Assembly (NCBI GenBank): GCA_031278535.1
Contig: JAITKH010000239.1
Location: 1 to 5,181 of the forward strand
DNA length: 5,181 nucleotides
Source: Planctomycetota bacterium
Lineage (GTDB): Bacteria > Planctomycetota > SZUA-567
Direction of reading: 5' to 3'
The notes under the pieces are model-generated. The model saw only the letters and a list, made by a program, of their open reading frames with translations. It was not told the origin of the DNA and made no database searches. The translations under genes and the position numbers were made by a program. The first letter of the stretch is position 1. Every line of letters begins with the position of its first letter. Positions 1 to 5,181 of the stretch are shown piece by piece.

Positions 1-1090
<1,090 letters not shown>

Positions 1091-1094
<4 letters not shown>

Positions 1095-2209
1095 ACGCAA
1101 TCGGCGGCCTGAAAACAGACAAAGAAGTATTCCTGCTGCTTCGAATGCCCAATTGGCTTGGCGACTGCGTCATGGCCCTGCCCGCCCTGCGGCATTTGTC
1201 CGAAGCGCTTCCCGGCACCCGTATTTTTCTCGCCGGCCGCGGCCGCTTCCGGGATTTGCTGGCCGGCCAGCCTGGAGTGGCGGGGTATATTGTGACGCCG
1301 GAAAAGGGAGCGGCCAATCTGTTCCGCAGCCTTTCTGGAGTCGGGAAAAAATCCACCGATTCCACCCTGCCCCGAAAAATCGACATCGGGCTTCTGTTCA
1401 CCAATTCATTTTCCACCGCCATGTGGGTTTGGCGGATCGGTGCCAAGACCAGAATCGGCTATCGCCGCGATTGCCGCGGCCTTTTCCTTACCCATCCCAT
1501 CCCCTGCGGCGGCATTGAGAAATCCTGGCACTCTGTCCGTTACTATTTATGGCTGGCTCGATTCGCCGAAACAATGATCGGGAAAAGCGGGAGGGCGCCG
1601 CGCCGCGAGGTGGAGTCCACCGCCGATTATCTGTTGCCCCGCCTGTCGGTGGAAGAGACCGATCGGTCCGCGGCGGCGGAGACGCTCCGCCAAGCCGGGA
1701 CGGAAGGCCGGTACGCGGTCATCGCTCCGGCCAGCGCCTACGGCAAAGTAAAGGATTGGCCGCCGGAGCACTATCGCCGGCTGGTTCGTTCGCTCAATCT
1801 GGATTTTGGGCTGCCGGTAGTCGTCACCGGCGGGGCGGAACATGCCGCCGTCTGCGCCGAAATAGCCGCCGGGCAAAAGGCCGTCCTCAATCTTGCCGGA
1901 AAAACCACGCTCCCCGCCTTTGCCGGCGTCCTGGCCGGCGCCGAATTATTCGTGGGCGGCGATTCTGGAGGGGCCCATCTGGCGGCGGCCCTCGACGTTC
2001 CGACAATTGTCATCTTCGGAATCACCAATCCTGATCGTACCCGGCAAACCGGAGCGAGGGTGCGCATTTTCGGGGGGGAGAATCGCGATTTGGATTTGAA
2101 AACCATGGAAAGCCGCGAAAAAGCGGCAAGAGCCCTGGCGGCCATCCTGCCCGAATCCATTCTCGAAGCTGTTGGCGGTTTCCTGGGCCGGGAGGCCGGA
2201 ATTGCCTGA
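1091..2209 (+). CDS. waaF: Glycosyltransferase family 9, heptosyltransferase II-like
   Basis: This is probably an ADP-heptose:LPS heptosyltransferase, adding a heptose to the inner core on the cytoplasmic face of the inner membrane. The 372-residue length fits GT9. The N-terminal Rossmann half has FLLLRMPNWLGDCVMALPALR (residues 14-34, here with one mismatch-free GT9 pattern); Asp25 aligns with the catalytic Asp13 of WaaC. The middle stretch LFTNSFSTAMWVWRIGAKTR, followed by IGYRRDCRGLFLTHP, is typical of WaaF. The C-terminal nucleotide-sugar half has KVKDWPPEHYRRL, LNLAGKTTL, the signature GGDSGGAHLAAAL (Asp291, His296) and FGITNPDRTRQTG. I chose the ATG at 1091 because it overlaps the metG stop as ATGA and puts the first beta strand near the N-terminus; the longer frame from 968 would run deep into metG. 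No good Shine-Dalgarno sequence precedes it, so translation probably depends on coupling to metG. Membership of GT9 is secure; heptose as substrate and the symbol are inferred from motifs. Confidence 0.88.
2190..2195 (+). promoter_or_regulatory. Shine-Dalgarno GGGAGG that decides a TTG start
   Basis: GGGAGG ends 6 bases before the TTG at 2202-2204, an ideal spacing. It lies inside the last codons of the upstream GT9 gene. An alternative TTG at 2172 in the same frame has no comparable purine-rich element before it. This favours 2202 as the start of the second GT9 gene. Confidence 0.7.
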
Positions 2210-3242
2210 TTCCGCGTCGCCCAAGCGAATCCTCATCGTCAGGCTTTCGGCCATTGGCGACACCATCCATTCCCTGCCGCTGGCCGCCGCCTTGAGACGG
2301 GAATACCCCGGTTGTTTTCTCGGTTGGGTCACAGAAAGCCCCTCCGCCCCTTTGCTCGCCGACAATCCCCTGATTGATTGGCTGCATGTCCTTCCCAAAG
2401 GGTGGCTGAAATCCCCGCGCCTAATTCTGGAATTGCGCAACTGCTTGCTGGCCGAAAGGTTCGATACCGCTTTCGACATTCAAGGCCTGTCCAAAAGCGC
2501 CATTGCCGCCAAACTGTCCGGCGCCGGGATACGCATCGGTTTTGTTCGGGGCGAGGGACGGGAAATAGCACCCCTTCTTGACAACCGCCTCGTTATTCCG
2601 GCGGGGCGGCACGCGGTGGAAATAACCCTTTCGCTCCTGGCCGGACTGGGAGTCATTCCTCCCGTGAAACCGGAATTTGTTCTGCCGCCTTGCCGCCCGC
2701 AGGACGCATTGTCCATCGACAACACCCTTAAGGATCGAAAATACTCCGGCGGCTATGTCTTGCTGGGACCATGGGGCAGTCTTGCGGCAAAACTCTGGCC
2801 TCTATCCCGATTCCGGGAATTGGCGCGGGGAATCGCCGCCCGCGCCGATCTTCCATCCTTGGCGCTCGGTTACGGGGAGAAGGAACGCCAGGCTGTGGCT
2901 GCGGCCGCCGTTCAGTCGGAAGGGACTCTCGCCCTGGCGCCGGAGGTGAATGCCGCCGGGGTGGTCGAATTGGCTAGGCGCGCCAGGCTTTTTGTCGGCT
3001 GCGATTCGTTCCCCCTCCATGCCGCCTCGGCGACCGGATGCCCTAGCCTGGGGCTTTTCGGCGTCACCGATCCGCTGCGGCTCGGACCGCTGGCGGCCAA
3101 CAGCGAGAGCATTTTTGGAAAACTCACCTTGCCGAAATCCACCCGCGAACGCCGTCGCCTAGGGCAGGAAAACATGTTGGCGCTGGATGTCGGAAAAGTG
3201 CTGGAGCGCTGCCTGTACATTCTCGCCCGCACCGCCAGGTGA
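2202..3242 (+). CDS. Glycosyltransferase family 9, heptosyltransferase I (WaaC)-like
   Basis: This is a second GT9 enzyme, 346 residues from the TTG at 2202, probably another LPS-core heptosyltransferase acting at the inner-membrane cytoplasmic face. RILIVRLSAIGDTIHSLPL (residues 9-27) is the classic GT9 start; Asp20 matches the WaaC catalytic Asp. DIQGLSKSAIAAKLSG, IGFVRGEGRE and HAVE further on resemble WaaC. The C-terminal half has LLGPWGSLAAKLWP (Lys197 in the sugar-nucleotide-binding position) and LFGVTDPLRLGP. The signature reads GCDSFPLHAASATG: Asp268 and His273 are kept, but Phe270 stands where GT9 proteins normally have Gly (D-[ST]-G-x-x-H). The frame is intact, with no sign of decay. 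The gene overlaps the previous one by 8 bases (TTGCCTGA), so it is probably translationally coupled and co-transcribed with it and metG. GT9 family is secure; WaaC activity is uncertain, partly because of the Phe, so no symbol is given. Confidence 0.87.
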   Translation: MPDSASPKRILIVRLSAIGDTIHSLPLAAALRREYPGCFLGWVTESPSAPLLADNPLIDWLHVLPKGWLKSPRLILELRNCLLAERFDTAFDIQGLSKSAIAAKLSGAGIRIGFVRGEGREIAPLLDNRLVIPAGRHAVEITLSLLAGLGVIPPVKPEFVLPPCRPQDALSIDNTLKDRKYSGGYVLLGPWGSLAAKLWPLSRFRELARGIAARADLPSLALGYGEKERQAVAAAAVQSEGTLALAPEVNAAGVVELARRARLFVGCDSFPLHAASATGCPSLGLFGVTDPLRLGPLAANSESIFGKLTLPKSTRERRRLGQENMLALDVGKVLERCLYILARTAR

Positions 3243-3259
3243 AATGAACCTGCCTGAAT

Positions 3260-3318
3260 GGCGGCCGAATGAACGATGATGTCACTCCCCCGGAGAGAAA
3301 TCACGATTCCAGGCCGCC
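3260..3318. repeat. Long interrupted hairpin in convergent intergenic gap
   Basis: A 59-base element starts 17 bases after the second GT9 stop. The pairings, outside to inside, are GGCGGCC 3260-3266 with GGCCGCC 3312-3318; GAAT 3267-3270 with ATTC 3306-3309; CG 3274-3275 with CG 3304-3305; TGAT 3277-3280 with ATCA 3300-3303; and CTCC 3285-3288 with GGAG 3292-3295 around a CCC loop. That is 21 pairs broken by small bulges and an internal loop. No T-tract follows on either strand, so a textbook intrinsic terminator is unlikely. It may be a 3' transcript-stabilising stem, a Rho-linked end, or a copy of a dispersed repeat. Confidence 0.5.
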
Positions 3319-3362
3319 GACAATATACGAAGCGGAAAATGGACGGAGGAGAAAAGGCGTTT

Positions 3363-3396
3363 TTCCCCGGGGACGGACCTGGCCGGTCCCGGGGAA
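3363..3396 (-). terminator. GC-rich hairpin just after the DUF362 gene, possible terminator
   Basis: TTCCCCG (3363-3369) pairs with CGGGGAA (3390-3396), and after a 5-base bulge GGACC (3375-3379) pairs with GGTCC (3385-3389). Alternatively TTCCCCGGG pairs with CCCGGGGAA as a 9-base stem with a larger loop. On the minus strand it begins 9 bases after the DUF362 stop, the right place for a terminator. What follows is AAAAACGCC and then TTTT rather than an immediate T-run, so it is weak as a classical intrinsic terminator. Confidence 0.4.
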
Positions 3397-3405
3397 GATA
3401 GGAAT

Positions 3406-4335
3406 TCAAAGCGATATGCGCCGATTGGCCAGTTTTCCTGGATCCAGCTCGCCGAAGCCCATGCCCGCAGCCAGGGGGACGTGCCAGAACTGTTCTGGAG
3501 CGCTTCCCAACAGCCGGGCGGCAGCGGCGTCGCCTGCCACGATGTCGGTCGAGAGGATCTGGCTTTTCAGCAGCCGGACATCGCCGATGTTGCGGCTTCG
3601 CGGCCCGTTCCGGCCAAGCGCCCGATAGGCGTCGATAACCGTCAGGTCCGGTTTCCGAAATGTCAGGAAATCGGCAATGCATTGCTGGAGATCGTTGCGG
3701 TGGTAAAAGCCCCGGTCCCAGACCAGACCCATGAGATTCTTGATCCCGGCGGTCATGCCGGCGCCGCCGTGATGCTTAAGGATGGGAAGGTTGACGAGGA
3801 CGTCGGCGCCGAGCGCGATCTCGTGTATCCGTGCTTCCCGGAGGATTTTTCCCCCGCCCGGACGCCGAACGTAATAGTTGTCCCGGTCGGACTGCGCCAC
3901 GATCGCTCCGGCTTCCCTGGCGGCGTCGCCGATGCCGCTTTCGGCATAGCAGGTCCGGAAGGATTCAATGGTGTGATCCACCACGTACACCTTGGCCGCT
4001 CCGGCTTCGAGGCAATGGCGGATTACCCGATTGACCAAGGCGGGATTGGTGGTTGCGCCCATTTCCGGACGGACGGAAAAGGAGACGTTGGGCTTTATCG
4101 CCACAGTCTGTCCCCGCTTGACGAAGCGGCCCATACCGCCCATGGCGGCGATGCCGCGATCGAACATGATCTCGGGTTCGCCATTGCGGACCGCCACGAT
4201 ATCGGGAAGGGCTCCGCCGTCTGCCGCGAAAACGGCTCTTGCCGGAAAGCTCGTCGGGTGGAAAAACGGCTTTCCCGCCAAGCCGAAGCCGAGGCTGGCG
4301 GCAACGGTGGTCTTGAGAAAATCGCGCCTGTTCAT
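3406..4335 (-). CDS. DUF362 domain-containing protein with Tat signal peptide
   Basis: The protein has 309 residues from the ATG at 4335. Its function is not established. The N-terminus is a clear twin-arginine signal: RRDFLK at residues 3-8, a short hydrophobic stretch at about 11-21, and a likely cleavage site after VFA37 or ARA34. It is therefore probably folded, perhaps with a cofactor, and exported. The DUF362 core is visible as VAIKPNVSFS (78-87), TTNPALVNRVI (95-105), GAAKVYVVDH (112-121), VLVNLPILKHH (179-189), TAGIKNLMGLV (195-205) and DLTVIDAYRAL (230-240). Only three scattered cysteines remain after the signal (108, 129, 219), so there is no ferredoxin-type 4Fe-4S domain such as some DUF362 proteins carry at the C-terminus. 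The ATG at 4335 has GAAGGGA at 4342-4348 with 6-base spacing; a TTG at 4350 would overlap that site. It lies 42 bases after ptsH and converges with the GT9 operon. The family call is strong. Confidence 0.9.
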   Translation of the reverse strand: MNRRDFLKTTVAASLGFGLAGKPFFHPTSFPARAVFAADGGALPDIVAVRNGEPEIMFDRGIAAMGGMGRFVKRGQTVAIKPNVSFSVRPEMGATTNPALVNRVIRHCLEAGAAKVYVVDHTIESFRTCYAESGIGDAAREAGAIVAQSDRDNYYVRRPGGGKILREARIHEIALGADVLVNLPILKHHGGAGMTAGIKNLMGLVWDRGFYHRNDLQQCIADFLTFRKPDLTVIDAYRALGRNGPRSRNIGDVRLLKSQILSTDIVAGDAAAARLLGSAPEQFWHVPLAAGMGFGELDPGKLANRRISL

Positions 4336-4341
4336 GCCTGT

Positions 4342-4348
4342 TCCCTTC
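4342..4348 (-). promoter_or_regulatory. Shine-Dalgarno GAAGGGA for the DUF362 gene
   Basis: On the minus strand GAAGGGA lies 6 bases before the ATG at 4335. It decides between that ATG and the in-frame TTG at 4350, which would add five residues before the Tat motif and overlap this site. Confidence 0.65.
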
Positions 4349-4377
4349 AACCAGGAACGGAGATGCCGCCGTTCGAA

Positions 4378-4659
4378 TCAATCAATTCCGCCAAAACGCT
4401 TCCGGATCAATTCCGCCAGCGCCTCCGTGGCCTGCCCGGCGTCCGGACCGATAGCGGTAATCCTGATTTTTGTCCCTCGCACGGCGCAGAGGGTCATGAG
4501 TTGCATGATGCTCTTGCCGTCAGCCATGACGCCGTTTGCCTCGACCGTAACATTCGACTGAAATTCCTTGGCTTTCTGCATGAATTGGGTGCTGGGCCGC
4601 ACATGAAAACCATACTTGTTCACAATTTCGGCGTCGACCGCAAACCGCTCTTTCGCCAT
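4378..4659 (-). CDS. ptsH: HPr family phosphocarrier protein
   Basis: HPr passes phosphate from enzyme I to PTS sugar permeases, or serves as a regulatory phosphoprotein in bacteria without full PTS transport; it is cytoplasmic. At 93 residues it is a single HPr domain of normal length. The active-site loop is NKYGFHVRPS with the phosphorylatable histidine at 19 and Arg21. DGKSIMQLMTL carries Ser50, equivalent to Ser46 of Bacillus HPr, the site used by HPr kinase/phosphorylase. RGTKIRITAIGPD and the final helix (about 76-89) complete the fold. The position after Gly17, usually Leu, is Phe. The ATG at 4659 has TAAGGAGG at 4664-4671, a near-perfect ribosome binding site 4 bases upstream. A promoter lies about 70 bases upstream, so the gene can be expressed apart from alr. 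The DUF362 gene follows after 42 bases. No ptsI or hprK is in view, so the pathway here is unknown. Confidence 0.95.
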   Translation of the reverse strand: MAKERFAVDAEIVNKYGFHVRPSTQFMQKAKEFQSNVTVEANGVMADGKSIMQLMTLCAVRGTKIRITAIGPDAGQATEALAELIRKRFGGID

Positions 4660-4663
4660 CCCG

Positions 4664-4671
4664 CCTCCTTA
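4664..4671 (-). promoter_or_regulatory. Strong Shine-Dalgarno TAAGGAGG for ptsH
   Basis: On the minus strand TAAGGAGG is followed by CGGG and the ATG at 4659. It is the closest match to the anti-SD consensus in the window and suggests that HPr is made at a high level. Confidence 0.75.
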
Positions 4672-4729
4672 CAAACCCTGTATTCGCTTTCAATCGGCAG
4701 CCCGTTGGGCGCGGGGAATATGCCACTTC

Positions 4730-4758
4730 ATTATACAACTTCCCGACGGGAAAGCGAA
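4730..4758 (-). promoter_or_regulatory. ptsH: Sigma-70-type promoter for ptsH
   Basis: On the minus strand a perfect -10 box TATAAT occupies 4730-4735. With a 17-base spacer the -35 box is TTCGCT at 4753-4758, matching TTGACA at three of six positions. The start of transcription would fall near 4723, giving a leader of about 63 bases before the ptsH ATG. The region is more AT-rich than the surrounding coding DNA. The -10 match and placement are good; the weak -35 suggests modest or activator-dependent strength. Confidence 0.6.
4740..4752. promoter_or_regulatory. Perfect 13-base palindrome in the ptsH promoter spacer, possible operator
   Basis: TTCCCGACGGGAA has 6-base arms that are exact reverse complements around a single central base (4746). 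It lies wholly between the putative -35 and -10 boxes, where a bound repressor would block RNA polymerase. I do not recognise it as the site of a named regulator. Confidence 0.4.
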
Positions 4759-4800
4759 TCTTTTCCTCGTCCTCTTATTCGCTGATCGGGGAAAGGGCGA

Positions 4801-4833
4801 TCCGGCGCGGGCGGATGGACGGGGCGCGCCGGA
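4801..4833 (-). terminator. GC-rich inverted repeat downstream of alr, possible terminator
   Basis: TCCGGCGCG (4801-4809) and CGCGCCGGA (4825-4833) are exact 9-base inverted arms with a 15-base loop. On the minus strand the stem begins 54 bases after the alr stop and ahead of the ptsH promoter, a sensible place to end the alr transcript. It is followed by TCGCCCTTTCCCC rather than a true T-run, so factor-independent termination is doubtful. Confidence 0.35.
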
Positions 4834-4887
4834 GGGACGCCGTTCCGCCGCCGCATGTCACATAATCAATCCATTCGACAACGCTTT

Positions 4888-5181
4888 TCAGGAACGGCTA
4901 CAAGGGATGCCGTGCGGAAATCCGTTTTCGGGAACGGACGGGGCCATCACTCCGACGGAATTGAGATACCGCCTTCCCACACGGGATCCGATGCCGGTGG
5001 TGACGCAATAGGGAATGGTGCCGCCCCAGCCGGCAAGTTCCTCGGCGGTTATCCGCTCGCCGCCATCGGCTCCCAGCAACGTCGCCACCGTTCCCGGCGC
5101 CAGTTCCTCCTCCGGCATGTCGGTGACGTCGGCCATGGTGTAATCCATTGATACGGCACCCACCACCGGCACCCGCCGGCC
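4888..5181 (-). CDS. alr: Alanine racemase, C-terminal part, start outside window
   Basis: This PLP enzyme interconverts L- and D-alanine in the cytoplasm for peptidoglycan synthesis. Only the last 97 residues are in view; the frame is open to the window edge (GRRVPVVGAVSMDYTMADVTD), so the GTG at 5172 is an internal valine codon. The C-terminal beta domain is recognisable: VGAVSMDYTMADVTDMP carries the Met-Asp pair that contributes to the partner subunit's active site (Met312-Asp313 in Geobacillus Alr). GGERITAEELAGWGGTIPY and IGSRVGRRYL are the usual closing segments of the family. About 25 residues follow RRYL, a somewhat long tail without a motif I know. The PLP lysine and catalytic tyrosine lie in the unseen part. 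It ends 228 bases upstream of ptsH on the same strand. Family identification is strong; a related PLP racemase of the same fold cannot be fully excluded from the C-terminus alone. Confidence 0.9.
   Translation of the reverse strand, partial: GRRVPVVGAVSMDYTMADVTDMPEEELAPGTVATLLGADGGERITAEELAGWGGTIPYCVTTGIGSRVGRRYLNSVGVMAPSVPENGFPHGIPCSRS

Larger units (their letters stand above)
4682..4783. repeat. Three ATTCGCT copies around the ptsH promoter
   Basis: ATTCGCTTTC (4682-4691) recurs as its exact reverse complement GAAAGCGAAT (4750-4759), a 10-base inverted pair separated by 58 bases. The second copy covers the putative -35 box. TATTCGCT recurs in direct orientation at 4681-4688 and 4776-4783, each followed within a few bases by ATCGG. 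This could be a set of regulator-binding half-sites or chance. Confidence 0.35.

Noticed and set aside
3269..3628. A 119-codon plus-strand frame starting in the convergent gap.
   Set aside because: Most of it is antisense to the DUF362 3' end. It has no clear ribosome binding site or recognisable domain, and its first part crosses both hairpin structures.
4348..4350. TTG at 4350 as the start of the DUF362 gene.
   Set aside because: It overlaps the ribosome binding site of the ATG at 4335 and would place five residues ahead of a normal Tat N-terminus.
3481..4785. A 434-codon plus-strand open frame covering most of the DUF362 gene, ptsH and the ptsH promoter.
   Set aside because: It lies antisense to two clearly recognisable genes, starts with GTG without a supporting site, has no family motif I recognise, and runs through the promoter region. 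Long antisense frames are common in GC-rich DNA.
4660..4887. A tRNA, riboswitch or small gene in the alr-ptsH gap.
   Set aside because: I found no cloverleaf-like set of arms, no TTCGA-type T-loop context and no riboswitch core I know; promoter and inverted repeats account for the visible structure.
5170..5172. GTG at 5172 as a start codon for a small protein.
   Set aside because: It is an internal valine codon of the alanine racemase C-terminal domain; the frame continues to the window edge with matching residues.

Overview
The window reads as ordinary chromosomal DNA of a GC-rich Gram-negative bacterium. Two consecutive GT9 heptosyltransferase-type genes imply an outer membrane with an LPS-like core. 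The HPr keeps both the catalytic His and the regulatory Ser region, and its 'DGKSIMQ' stretch, like the KISTS-type methionyl-tRNA synthetase, recalls the Planctomycetes/Lentisphaerae (PVC) side of bacteria. That placement is an impression from motif memory, not a computed one. I see no phage genes, transposase, CRISPR array, rRNA or tRNA.

Left part, plus strand (1-3242): the 3' portion of metG (methionyl-tRNA synthetase, start outside the window), then two glycosyltransferase family 9 genes. The first resembles heptosyltransferase II (waaF) and the second heptosyltransferase I (waaC-like). The three genes are packed as one operon: metG and the first GT9 share a 4-base ATGA overlap, and the second GT9 probably starts at a TTG lying 8 bases inside the first, preceded by a strong Shine-Dalgarno sequence.

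Middle (3243-3405): a 163-base gap between convergent genes with no credible gene. It holds two inverted-repeat structures. One is a long interrupted hairpin 17 bases after the GT9 stop. The other is a GC-rich hairpin 9 bases after the stop of the opposing gene. Neither has a clean T-tract.

Right part, minus strand (3406-5181): read in transcription order, the C-terminal end of alanine racemase (alr, start outside the window), a 228-base gap, ptsH (HPr), then a Tat-exported DUF362 protein. The gap contains a GC-rich inverted repeat after alr and a good sigma-70-type promoter for ptsH with a perfect TATAAT. A perfect 13-base palindrome fills much of that promoter's spacer, and copies of ATTCGCT lie around it. 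ptsH and the DUF362 gene are 42 bases apart, each with a good ribosome binding site, and probably form a transcription unit.

Functionally the window joins translation (metG), outer-membrane core biosynthesis (two GT9 genes), peptidoglycan precursor supply (alr) and PTS-linked regulation (ptsH). The DUF362 protein is the one product of unknown function. The points most worth a second look are the ptsH promoter with its palindrome, the ptsH-DUF362 pairing, the Gly-to-Phe change in the second GT9 signature, and the long hairpin after the GT9 operon. I found nothing that amounts to a clearly new system.
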